Below the pieces are notes generated by a model, which made no database searches, had not been told where the DNA came from, and saw only the letters and a program-made list of their open reading frames with translations. The translations under genes and the position numbers were made by a program. 64,000 nt of DNA from Sycobia sp. Sy_11 (Eukaryota; Arthropoda; Insecta; Hymenoptera; Epichrysomallidae), in contig JACCIC010000177.1 in NCBI GenBank assembly GCA_018907035.1, positions 1,061,501 through 1,125,500 of the forward strand. The letters run 5' to 3'. The number at the start of each line of letters is the position of its first letter. The first letter of the stretch is position 1. Shown piece after piece: positions 52,661 to 63,079 of the stretch.

Positions 52661-54500
52661 GCTGCTCTTGCTCAGTGATAACCTGTATGCGCGACCGCTA
52701 CGGAGGCACCCAGGGAGTAAAGGTTCTGTCCTCTCAATTTTTCCTAAGTTTTCTACAATGGTCCTAACCCGGTGCACGCAGGCACCATTACAAAGGTTGA
52801 AAGCATCTGCCCTGAAACTGACCTACACTACCTGCCTAAGTGTGTGTTTGCTAGTGGGCGGGGCTCGCGTGAAGCTACTTTTGCTGTAATCGGTATTAAG
52901 AGAACTTTTTTACCGACATGAGGTATTGAAGAACCTGTACGGTTGTAGTGTCGGTAAGGAGGCTCACACCATACGGAATCACTACGGTGTTTGCTCCTAC
53001 TTACCCGTTACCGGCATGGGAGGCTCACACCCTCCCGGCGGGGTGAAGTAGAGCGGTACACGTAGCGATAGCTGAACTCCTTCGTCCGTCTTTCGTACAA
53101 ACTATTTACATAATTATGAGATAAAGAAAAATCGCACGTACAGGGGCTTGGTAACAGTAATGGTGGCTAAACAATGAAGCTCCCGAGGATCTGCTCGGGG
53201 CACGTTGAACAGAACTATAGAAGGTTTATGAGAATTCATATTATCTAAATTTTTTAGCGAATTCGGCCTTGCCGGTTCTGCGCCACAATCAATTTGCGTA
53301 TTGGGAGAGATATTTAGCTGAAGCTATAGTTCCCTGAGCAATGATTGCTTTGCCGTTGCGACCAGATTCATGCTCGAGAACTATCAATACGCGAGAAACA
53401 AATATGTGAATATATATAGACAAGAAAAACATATTACCAAGCTATGTTAACTTTGAATAAAAATTATTGAAAATTATTTGCAGGTTAGGAAAAAAATTTT
53501 TATGAACTATTAGATTATCACGGACACACACTCTAACTAATCTTTTTTAGGTTAAATTGAGACCTTGAAGTTCATGTTGCTGATAACAGGTTGCGCTGCT
53601 GCTGAACTGTGCTGCGTTGCTGCGCTGTCTGCTGCGCTTCGTTGGCTGGGCACTGGACGATTGTTGTCAGGCGGTGCTGCGTTGCCAACCAGTACGGCGT
53701 TGCCGCTATGCTTTTTCTACGAAGCAGAGGCCGTTGAGAGCATTCCAAGAAAGCCTCCCCTTTTTTGAGAAGTGCTTCTGCGATGCGGGAATCGCGCGGC
53801 CTGCGCGTCCCGTCTAAAAAACCGGATTATAAATTTTATTATGTGTTTTTTTATAGGAAGAAAAGGTTTTGAGATTAACTATGATGCTGAGATGCTATGT
53901 CTCTCTTTTATACACTCTCCGCGAACGGTGTAAAAGGCCTGCTCGGAGAGTTTCGGCGTGGCCGGCCGCGTAGTGTACGGGACCGACGAGGCTCAGCGCA
54001 CGGGATTTCCTTAGCCCGTAGCTTAGGGCCGCCCCATGGTCAGCGCCACGTGGTGTGCGGGGCCGTCGCGACTTAGCGCGTGGTATCTGCTGGGCGCTGC
54101 TGCATCACCGCTCTAGCGCGCGACTCTCTCCTTGGTGGATCGGTGCGGCGCCTGGCCTCGGCACGGTTCGGCCGCGTCCGACGCTGCTGCTGCAACTCGG
54201 CGGTGGGCGCACGTGCTTGCGCGGGTGCGTAGATTTTCTCTGCTCTCTCTCTCTTTCTTTTGTTCGGGAGGAGAGAAAGAAAATAGAAAGATTTTCCGAT
54301 GCACTTTGTAGCGGAAAAACTTAATGCTTGCGTGAAATTCCGGTTATTTCACCACTGAAAACCACTCACTGAATTTACGCGGTTGCACGTGAATTTTTCT
54401 GTGGACGGAAGGTTTCTGTTTTAAGGTTCAGAGGTTGCGCGAAATTTTTGCGAACGTCGAAAAAGATTTTTTTGCGAGCGTTGTTAAATTAGTTTTCGGC
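52661..54500 (-). mobile_element. Long leader of the gypsy element, possibly with a nested LTR
   Basis: About 1.8 kb between the primer-binding site and gag with no convincing ORF. It contains a second TATA box (GTGTATAAAAGAG on minus, about 53905), a poly(A) signal (AATAAAATTTATAATCC, about 53830) and, on minus near 53280, GTGGCGCAGAACCGGCA, which resembles a primer-binding site. These could be the remains of another LTR element inserted in the leader. Two related blocks with GTGAGCCTCC lie at about 52960 and 53025. Confidence 0.5.
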
Positions 54501-54517
54501 AACGTCGGGGTCACCAG
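54501..54517 (-). promoter_or_regulatory. Primer-binding site of gypsy element
   Basis: On minus CTGGTGACCCCGACGTT directly after the 5' LTR, the standard site for tRNA priming in many insect gypsy elements. Confidence 0.9.
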
Positions 54518-54855
54518 TGTCGGATTTTGCATATATTTATGTACAATGATAAATATATCTTCCACCGCGCGACTCCGTAAAAGCGGCTTAATTCTCATCC
54601 GAACATGTACGAGGATTAATTTAAGGATGGATAGGATTCGTTTGGATTCTAAGATACCGAAATGGAAAACGAGTCTACGTCCGAATATTATATGACTTTA
54701 TTGTATGTATCTATACAGGCGTACGCGTGCTCTCTTGCAGCTACACGATAAGACTAAATCTACTATAGCGCGGATGTGCTTCGTTGCCTCCGCTACCCCC
54801 ACTTTCGCTGGTAAGGGCGCTCGTGGCGTGGTTATGTGGAGGATGCAATCCCCAT
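54518..54855 (-). mobile_element. 5' LTR of gypsy element
   Basis: Direct repeat of 48254-48589 with scattered substitutions and one small length change. The outer edge is next to AAATG, the target duplication. Confidence 0.93.
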
Positions 54856-54939
54856 AAATGCATGCATACATGTCATTTAATTGTCAGCCTCGAATCAATA
54901 ATTTTAATTCAAGAACAGATAATATACTTAACAGGAGTT

Positions 54940-55080
54940 GTATATACTAAATAAACAAGGGCAGTCTAACTATCAGTATTTTAGTAAACATATTATATTA
55001 TAAAGGCTGTAAAACCGATAAAAATACCTATTAATTTAATTAAAAACAGTCGACATAAGTATCATTTTTCATTTTTAGAT
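54940..55080 (+). mobile_element. Penelope-like tail (family B)
   Basis: AAACAAGGGCAGTCTAACTA, then ATATTATAAAGGCTGTAAAA, CCGATAAAAATACC and ACAGTCGACATAAGTATCA: the last ~140 bp of the family B tail without coding sequence. Confidence 0.65.
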
Positions 55081-55479
55081 TTCATTTAATTTAAAAATAA
55101 AGGAAAAAATATAAGAGTCAACAATTCAAATTAACAACATCTTCAAATTAAACGTAAATGAATAATAGTTCTTTAAAATTAACAGTTCATAATAAATTAA
55201 TAACATTTTTTTCTATTCTTTTTAAAATACATGCTGTCCTATCGAACTTGACCTCTGTAAGGTTTTTAAAGTTTCTCATTCATATCATAAAATATTAACA
55301 ATTATTAATAGACAAAATTGTTCAAACCTACAATTTGATTTAAATTTCCTCAAAATATTATTGAAAAGCTAAATTTTAAAGTGTACGAATTATATAAATG
55401 AAGTTAATATTTCAGGAGACATTTATATTGGCAGACAATATTAGAATACTTTAATTGTACTTTCGTCGACTGCTTATAT
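55081..55479. other. AT-rich DNA
   Basis: No feature. Confidence 0.4.
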
Positions 55480-55650
55480 ACAAATTAATAAATATTTTTT
55501 GATTGGTCTTACAGTCCAATCAAATCAATCGAAAACAATACGTAACAATATCAATCCATATCTACGTCCACATTAATACATCAATACACAAAAATAATAA
55601 AAATAAAAATAAAAATTAAAAATTATAATGACAATATTAACCTATAATAC
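55480..55650 (-). mobile_element. Penelope-like tail (family A)
   Basis: On plus: AAATTAATAAATATTTTTTG, TTGGTCTTACAGTCCAATCA, then ACGTAACAATATCAATCCAT and an AAAAT simple repeat up to AATTATAATGACA. The ACGTAACAATATCAAT block is shared (inverted) with the copy ending near 60040. Confidence 0.65.
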
Positions 55651-56279
55651 ACTACATAATATCGTGAATGGAAGACAGACTGTGTCTATATCTATAATGC
55701 TATATTCCTGCCAGTATGCAATGCATAGACATGTTAAGTATAAGTACACTGCGCATCAACTGTTTCAGAAAAGTATTGTTTTAATCTTTTAATGAATAAT
55801 TTGTGTTAAAACACTCAGGCTTACGATTTTTCTTGCTACACTCTCACAATAGTTTTGTGCAAGGAGTCGTACACCATAGGATATTTCATATATAAAAAAA
55901 AAATATAATAAATATATGATTAATATTATTAATATACAGGTTAGACGGTTATTCATTAGATTGAAAATATTTGCTTTTCAAAATAAGATTTAGTTGTGCC
56001 AGAATATTTCACGATAAGACTTTTTCAAGGTATATACAAGGGCATTATTGAGAAAAACATATTACAAATACATTGAGACATATTGAGAAAAATATATGAC
56101 AGCGCTAAGCCACGCCGAAGTAAAAAAATAAAGGCGACCTGCAAATAGAACTTTAATCAGAGATAAAGCATATCTAATCAATGTCGAAACTGCGCACAGC
56201 ACTTTTCCACATATGATGGCAAAATATACGTGCGTTCATTGAATGATCATCACCATCATCATCATTACTATTGTTATTA
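55651..56279. other. AT-rich DNA
   Basis: No feature recognised. Confidence 0.4.
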
Positions 56280-57560
56280 TTAAGTTGTCAAATCTTTCGA
56301 CTTTTTATCTTATAAATTTCGCGGCTATGTACAAAGCGCTACAGAGCTCGTATATGGTAATATTATACATCATTTGAAAGGTCTTGACATAACTTATAAA
56401 ACGACGCTATGCATGATTAGTTTAGATTTTGCGTTGAAAAGTTATAGACCTGTAAACATGGAGTTCACTAACGCCAAAACAGCGCTATTTTAAAGTTTTC
56501 CTTCGTCAAAGGCAAATCCGCTAGAGAAACGTTCCGTGAGATTAATGATGTTTTAGAGGATGGCACGTTATGACTTCGAACCGCAGAGGAATGGTTTCGA
56601 CTATTCCGAGCTAGTGAAAACAACACCATGGATAAGCCAGCCGGCGGAAGGCCTATGACGACGAATACCGATCAAATCATGGAATTTATCGAGTTAGACC
56701 GGCATGTGGCATCTCGTGACATCGCCCAGAAAATGAGAGTTAGTCACCAAACCATTTTAAACCATCTGCTGAAGTCTGGATACAAAAAAGCTTGATGTTT
56801 GGGTGCCATATGATTTGACGCAAAAAAACCTTCTGGACCGAATCAACGCCTGTGATGTGCTATTAAAACGGAACGAACTCTACCCATTTTTTAAGCGGAT
56901 AGTGAAAGGCGACGAAAAATGTGCCAAAAACGACCATATCAAGTGAAAACGGTCGTGGCGCAAGGCGGGTGGACCGTCCCAAACAGTGGCCAAACCGGGA
57001 TTTCCGGCCAGGAAGGTTTTGCTGGCTGTGTGTTTGGTGGGATTGGAAGGGAATCATCGACTATGAGCTGCTTTTATATGGCCAGACGCTTAATTCTATC
57101 ATCTACTGTGAACAACTGAATTGCTTGAAGCAGACATTCGATCAAAAACGTCCACAGTTGGCCAACAGGAAGGGTGTAGTATTCCACCAGGACAACGCCA
57201 GACCACACACATCGTTGATGACTAGTCAGAAGCTACGGGAGTACGGATGGGAGGTTTGATCGTATCCATCATATAGTCCGGACATAGAGCCAAGTGATTA
57301 TCACCTGTTCCTGTCCATGTCGAACGCCCTGGGTGATATAAAGTTAGACTCAAAAGAGGCTTGTGAAAATTGGCTGTCCGAGTTTTTCCCAAATGAAGAG
57401 AGGGGTTTCTACGAGATGGGTATTATGAAGTTGCCGTCTAGATAAAAATAGATTATCGAACAAACGGTGCATTTTTTAAGTAAATCTGACCACTGTAATA
57501 CTTTTTATAAAGCATTGAATAAAGAGCAAACAAGCGGAAGGCATATATTTGACAACCTAA
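56280..57560 (+). pseudogene. Mariner-like element, mellifera-type, full length (copy A)
   Basis: 1281 bp between TA dinucleotides, ends TTAAGTTGTCAAAT and ATTTGACAACCTAA. Transposase pieces: HTH (FVKGKSARETFREINDVLE; VASRDIAQKMRVSHQTILNH), VPYDLTQKNLLDRINACDVL, VKGDEK (D1), LVGLEGNH / WDWKGIIDYELLLYGQTLNS, VVFHQDNARPHTSL (D2), SYSPDIEPSDYHLFLSM (D3). There are at least four frame changes, a lost stretch near D1 and stops at about 57258 and 57442. A sister copy on the other strand is at 60947-62220. Confidence 0.92.
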
Positions 57561-57599
57561 TATTAATTTCGTCACCGTGGATTCATAGCGTCTCTATGT

Positions 57600-58110
57600 C
57601 TTGGCGGCGCCGATACCGCGTCGATTTGAATTTTCAACCCGCGCCGCTTTCGGGTGGACTGCCATGGATCTAACCGCGGCTTCGTCTGGGTGAGGGGCAA
57701 TAACATAAATTACGTCAGCTGCTATCTCACCCCGAATAAGTCCATCGGGGGGTTTTCGTCTAAACTGGATGCCCTAGAGGATGCGGTTAGAGAAATGGGG
57801 GGAGAGCTGGTAGTGGCTGGGGATTTTAACAGAAGATCTCTCGAGTTGGGGGAAGCCGGACCAGACACCAAGGGAAGACGAGTGATGGACATGGCAAATT
57901 AGGCTTGGTTACCCAGAACATCGGATCTACGTCGATCTTCCGGAGGTCCTGCTACAGGCTTATCATCCCTGATGTATCCTTCTCGACGGAGACTCTGGCC
58001 GTACGTGTATGGTGGGCCAGATCGAGGATTATACAGCCAGCAATCACTAGTAGGTCACATTCCGCGTTGGTGATGTCACGACGATCAGTCAAGCGCTAGA
58101 ACGCGGACAG
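57600..58110 (+). pseudogene. Non-LTR endonuclease fragment
   Basis: GFVWVRGNNINYVSCYLTPN, DALEDAVREMGGELVVAGDF followed by N, and after a stop and frameshift GLVTQNIGSTSIFRRS and IIPDVSFSTETLAVRVW. These are the central motifs of apurinic-type endonucleases (GDFN; STSTFRR..., IPD.S..). The partner RT is absent. It is a different family from the 31.5-35.3 kb element. Confidence 0.85.
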
Positions 58111-58319
58111 CGACTCCTAGTTCATTTAGCAGGGAGTTCATTTAGCGGAACGCTTTGTGGGTGGGCGAAAGCGGTGATGGTAGCTACAATGCATCTGATC
58201 CGCTGAGATTGCAAGCAAGCGATACCGACAAAATACGTAGGCTACGCTGGCCGCTCTGTAGTAATACGGCAGAGGACTCTAAGCGAAAAAAGCTAACGAG
58301 TGGCGCGGCACAAGGCTCC
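58111..58319. other. Unassigned, GC-moderate
   Basis: May be a continuation of the non-LTR fragment, but no motif is readable. Confidence 0.3.
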
Positions 58320-58970
58320 ATCTTGAAATTAAAAATTATAATGACAGTCAGACTGTCCTTGTATACTACTGTATACAAGGACATTATAAGGTATATTAAT
58401 AGGAAGGTATATTAGTAAAGTGCAATCTGACTGTCCCCAACATCCTTACCTAATTAAAGATCCAGTCCAACGTTTCGAGCTCGCTACGGCTCCTCATCAG
58501 GGATTAAACTAAACCTTATATTCTAATCTATATATACCTTATCCCCACTACCAAATTTAGTAAATTAAATCAAAATCCCCCCTCTACACAAATTGTTCAA
58601 AACCATTACTGCAAATGTGAATACATTCAAGACTCCCTTTTATACTTATTATTAATACCATGTTCTAAAATATCCACATTCACAAAATTAGAAGACTGTA
58701 AAAACTTTAAACAATGCTCCTTTAAACCGGAAGTAATATGTGAGCTATGTAAACTATCTTTATGTTCAGAAATTCTCTTTTTTAAATATCTACCTGTTTG
58801 TCCAATATAGTATTGATTACAATCCATACAGTTAATTTTGTAAACAACTCCAGATTTTCAACACAAATCATCCTTCTCTTCGCAATTTTTAAACAAATTA
58901 CTTAAATTATTGCTATTTTTAAAGAAAATTTGAATTTTATAATTCCGAAAATTTCTTCTAATTTGTTTAC
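58320..58970 (-). pseudogene. Penelope-like GIY-YIG fragment with tail and hammerhead-like block
   Basis: On minus: KSGVVYKINCMDCNQYYIGQ and TGRYLKKRISEHKDS (GIY-YIG with CxxC), then SSHITSGLKEHCLKFLQSS and ILEHGINNKYKRES, then a stop region, then the tail with CTGATGAGGAGCCGTAGCGA at 58481-58500 and GAAAC at about 58470. The tail breaks off near 58325 without its A-rich part. Confidence 0.8.
58461..58500 (-). ncRNA. Hammerhead-ribozyme-like motif, intact core boxes
   Basis: CTGATGA and GAAAC are both intact on minus, with GAGC/GCTC between them. The GTC after GAAAC reads GATC here, which weakens stem III. Confidence 0.45.
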
Positions 58971-58974
58971 ATCA

Positions 58975-59412
58975 TTAATTAATAAATATTTTTTATTGGT
59001 TTTACAGTCCAATCAATTCAATCTAAAAATAAAAATAAAAATAAAAATAAAAATAAAATAAAAATTAAAAATAAAAATTAAATTAAAAATTAAATTAAAA
59101 TTATAATGACAGTCAGACCGTCCTTGTTTACATTCACCCCCGTAGACTAATCTGAAAATAAAATATGAGCTGAAAAAATTCTTTGTTAGTAAAGTGCAGT
59201 CTGACGGTCCCCAACACCCTTACCTAATTGAAGATCTGTCTAACGTTTCAAGCTCGCTATGGCTCCTCATCAGGGACTCTTTTAGATAATCCTTTAACAT
59301 ATGGTAAGACAATAATCTTACCTCTGTTAACATCAACTCGTGCATTATGTCTATTTTCAGTATTATAAATGTCAAACAATATCTCAGCAATTAATCTATT
59401 AATAAATTCAAT
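58975..59412 (-). pseudogene. Penelope-like fragment with tail, minus strand
   Basis: Complete family A tail (end block, A-rich repeat, AATGACAGTCAGACCGTCC) from 58975, a hammerhead-like block at about 59235-59273 (GAAAC preceded by CTT, not CTC), then, on minus, coding pieces INRLIAEILFDIYNTENRHN and KIIVLPYVKGL, which correspond to the RT end of the 11734 ORF. The GIY-YIG part between coding and tail is deleted. At 59412/59413 it meets the next copy head to head. Confidence 0.8.
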
Positions 59413-60115
59413 TGGATATAGTTCACGTAGGTTACATATTACTTCCGGTTTAAAGGAGCATTGTTTAAGGTTTTTAGATTCTTTTAATTTTGCTAATGCG
59501 GATATTTTAGAATATGGTATTAATAATAAGTATAAAAGGGAGAGTCTTGAAAGTATTCAAATTTCGAAGAATCAGAATAATGTGAATTTAATGTTAGAGT
59601 CTAGTAAATTGGACAATATTTATCATTCCTCATTAAATTGATTGGTTTTGAACAATTTGTGTAGAAGGGTAATTTAGATTTGATTTACTTAACTTGGTAG
59701 TGGAGATAAGGTATATATAGATTAGAATATAAGGTTTAGTTTAGTCCTTGATGAAGAGCCGTAGCGAGCTCGAAACGTTGGACTGGATCTTCAATTAGGT
59801 AAGGGTGTTGGGGACGGTCAGATTGCACTTTACTAACAAAATTTTATCTGCTAATATTTTATTTTCAGATTAGTCTACAGGGGTAACTGTATACAAGGAC
59901 ATTACAATTGACTGTTCGATAATAACTCACTGTCATTATAATTTTTAATTTTAATTTTAATTTTTATTATTTTTCTGTATTGATGTATTAATGTTAATAT
60001 AGATATGTATTGATATTGTTACGTATTGTTTTCGATTGATTTGATTGAACTATAAGACCAATGAAAAAATGTTTATTAATTTTTTTATAAGCAGTTGACA
60101 AAAGTACAATTAAAC
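59413..60115 (+). pseudogene. Penelope-like GIY-YIG end with tail, plus strand
   Basis: RRLHITSGLKEHCLRFLDSF and ILEYGINNKYKRESLESIQ, the C-terminal part of the same ORF but on the other strand, then a hammerhead-like block (59747-59790: TTGATGAAGAGCC...GAAAC) and the full tail to GCAGTTGACAAAAGTACAAT. With the preceding copy it forms an inverted pair joined inside the coding region. Confidence 0.8.
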
Positions 60116-60164
60116 TATTTTAAATTAAAGTTCTATTTTAATTTAAATTAAGGGGGTCTATCAT

Positions 60165-60350
60165 CATTTATTTTAGATTATAATTTATTGTAGTAATAAG
60201 TTATATTTCTAATTCATCGGGAGTGAATAATATACAAGTACAGTCTGACTGTCATTATTTTAGATAATGTATTGTATTATAAAGATTCTAAGATCGATAA
60301 ACATATATATTAATTTAATTGAGAACAGTCGACATAAGCACAATTTTTAA
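60165..60350 (+). mobile_element. Penelope-like tail (family B)
   Basis: TTATTGTAGTAATAAGTTAT, CAGTCTGACTGTCATTATTT, AAGATCGATAAACATA and ACAGTCGACATAAGCACAAT, as at 20060-20262. Confidence 0.65.
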
Positions 60351-60946
60351 TTTTAAGTATACTTGTATATTTATTTTTTTTATAAGTATAAATTTATTTA
60401 TTGAAAGAAATATAAATAATAATAATTAAATATTGCAATAATATTTCTTTATATTATTTTAATAATTATTTACGTAAAAGTAAATATTAATTTATGATAT
60501 TAAATACAAATTGTAATATGGTTTCTCTTATTTTTGAACATAAAATCTAATGCTATATATTTAACCGTATATTACATCAAGCCACGAATATTATAGAAAA
60601 ATCTTTCACTTACAGAACAGTGCAAAGGTGGTTAGTAGGAAATAAATTATGATATAATGGAACGGTTTGAACGTCCAAAGTCTGACGAAATTCCATAGAC
60701 CAACTAGAAAAAATGACCCGTCAAAAAACAACGTATCTGGTACAGCTGTAAAAATTTAAACGTTCAAATGTTGAAGTGTTCAAAAACGTTGAAAATGGTC
60801 CCTGTGGCTTTAAACATATATGGTTTAATTCATGTTATTAGTAACGATTATAGATCACTGGTTCAATTGCAGAAAAATATATTTATAGTAAAATAACAAA
60901 GCAGATTTGCATATTATACACATATATAATAATGTTGCGTAATATA
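60351..60946. other. AT-rich DNA
   Basis: No feature recognised. Confidence 0.4.
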
Positions 60947-62220
60947 CTAGGTTGTCCAATATCTCCCTTCCGCTTTTTTGCTCTTCATTCAATCTTTAGA
61001 AAAAGTGTTACAGTGGTCGGATTTACTTCAAATATGCGCAGTTTTGATCGATAATCTATTTTCATCTAGATGGGAACTTCATAATACCCATCTCGTAGAA
61101 AGCCCTCTCTTCATTTGGGAAAAACTCGGACAGCCAATTTTCACAAGCCTCTTTTGAGTCTAACTTTATATCACCCAGGGCGTTCGACATGGACAGGAAC
61201 ACGTGATAATCACTTGGCTCTATGTCCGGACTATATGATGGATACGATCAAACCTCCCATCCGTACTCCCGTAGCTTCTGACTAGTCATCAACGATGTGT
61301 GTGGTCTGGCGTTGTCCTGGTGGAATACTACACCCTTCCTGTTGGCCAACTGTGGACGTTTTTGATCGAATGTCTGCTTCAAGCGATTCAGTTGTTCACA
61401 GTAGATGATAGAATTAAGCGTCTGGCCATATAAAAGCAGCTCATAGTCGATGATTCCCTTCCAATCCCACCAAACACACAGCCAGCAAAACCTTCCTGGC
61501 CGGAAATCCCGGCTTGGCCACTGTTTGAGACGGTCCACCCGCCTTGGGCCACGACCGTTTTCACTTGGTATGGTCGTTTTTGGTACATTTTTCGTCGCCA
61601 GTCACTATCCGCTTCAAAAATGGGTGAGTTCATTCCGTTTCAACAGCACATCGCATTAATTCGGTTCAGAAGGTTTTTTTGCGTCAAATCATGCGGCACG
61701 CGAACATCAAGCTTTTCTTATATTCAGCCTTCTGCAAATGGTTTGATAACTAACTCTCATCTCCTGGGCGATGTCAGGAGATACCACATGCTGGTCTAAC
61801 TTGATAAATTCCATGATTTGATCGGTATTCGTCGTCACATGTCTTCCGATGGCTGTTTTATCCATGGTATCATTTTCACCGGCTCTGAATCGTCTAAACC
61901 ATTCCTCTGCGGTTCGAAGTGATATCGTGCCATCCCCCTAAATACCATTAATCTCACAAAACGTTTCTCTAGCGCCTTTGCCTTTGACGCAGGAAAACTT
62001 TAAAATATTACGAATTTCGGCGATAGTGAACTCCATATTTAGACGTCTATAACTTTTGAACGCAATATCCAAACTAATCATGCGTAGCGTCGTTTTGTAC
62101 ATTATGTCAAGACCCTACAAATGATGTATAATATTGCCATATACGAGCTCTGTAGCGCTTTTTACATAGCCGCGAAATTCATAAGCCAAAAAAGCGGAAG
62201 GGAGATATTTGACAACTTAA
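60947..62220 (-). pseudogene. Mariner-like element, mellifera-type, full length (copy B)
   Basis: 1274 bp between TA dinucleotides; ends CTAGGTTGTCCAATATCTCC and GAGATATTTGACAACTTAA. On minus it has the same protein pieces as copy A, with WDWKGIIDYELLLYGQTLNS and VVFHQDNARPHTSL well preserved, and stops at the same point after REYGWEV as in copy A. The shared stop suggests that both descend from an already defective copy that was moved by transposase from elsewhere. Confidence 0.92.
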
Positions 62221-62222
62221 TA

Positions 62223-63075
62223 TGAGGTGTGTTCAAATAATAACGTGTCTTAGTAAATATCCACAGCTACACGATTCGATTATGTATTTTTTTTATTTTG
62301 TGTTGGTACAGATGTACTATTCAGAGAGTATATATTCACGGCCAAGCTCTATAGCATTATCTGTTATTTTGTCACAGGCATATAAAGTCATGTGTATTTC
62401 TTTGTGTATGCGTCTGTTCGGTGATTTTCGTTTACCAAAAAAATAGAGCAAAGAGTTTGTATTAAATTTTTTGTCCACAATGGAATTCAGTACTTTAAAA
62501 CTCTTGAAATGTTGATGTTGCATATGATACGTCTACTTTGAGTAAAAAGAATATGTATAGGCGATACAAGCTGTTACAAAAAGAACGAGAGGATGTCGAA
62601 GACGAACCTCTCCCTAAACGTCCTAGCACGTCAATAACAAATGAATAAGTTCGAGCAATGGAAGAAGACTACCTTGAAGTTATGCATTCGTAGCATTTGT
62701 ATCACGAGAATGTACCTGTTTATTCATCGTTGCTAGTAAAAGATTTTTTGGTCAAAACCAACACCACAATCATGGTTCAGCCACCATATTCACCAGATTT
62801 GGTACCTAGCTATTTTTTCTTTTCCCAATCCTGAAAGACTCATGAAAGGACATAGACTTTCAACGATTGAGGAGATAAAAACTACATCGTTGAAAGAACT
62901 CAAGACTATACGATGAAATGATTATCAGAAATGCTTCGATGATTGGAAAAAGCTTCGAAACAAGTGTATTATATCTGAGGGAGGTTACTTTGAAGACAAC
63001 AACATAAATATTCAATAATAAATATATATTTTTGGACAAAACCAAAAAGTCACCTTAATATTTGAACAAACCTCG
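62223..63075 (+). pseudogene. Mariner-like element (MEQRICI group), internally deleted
   Basis: 853 bp. Left end TGAGGTGTGTTCAAATAATA, right end TTGAACAAACCTCG, with TA on each side; the left TA is shared with the preceding mariner. Starts ATAGAGCAAAGAGTTTGTAT (start codon ATG lost). HTH part, then a jump to LVKDFLVKTNTTIMVQPPYS (just before D3) and PDLVPSYFFFSQS, where the D3 Asp is Tyr. D1 and D2 are deleted. Confidence 0.88.
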
Positions 63076-63079
63076 TATA

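Larger units (their letters stand above)
48254..54855 (-). mobile_element. Ty3/gypsy retrotransposon with both LTRs
   Basis: 6.6 kb on the minus strand. The ends are two LTRs of about 336 bp with a flanking 5-bp duplication AAATG (48249-48253 and 54856-54860). A primer-binding site follows the 5' LTR and a polypurine tract precedes the 3' LTR. Order: leader, gag, protease, RT, RNase H, integrase start, LRR-like domain. LTR divergence of several percent and many frameshifts show that the insertion is not recent. Confidence 0.93.

Noticed and set aside
53565..54324. Plus-strand GC-rich ORFs rich in Cys/Leu/Arg in the gypsy leader
   Set aside because: No motif, and composition is explained by repeated GCTGCG words in a non-coding leader.
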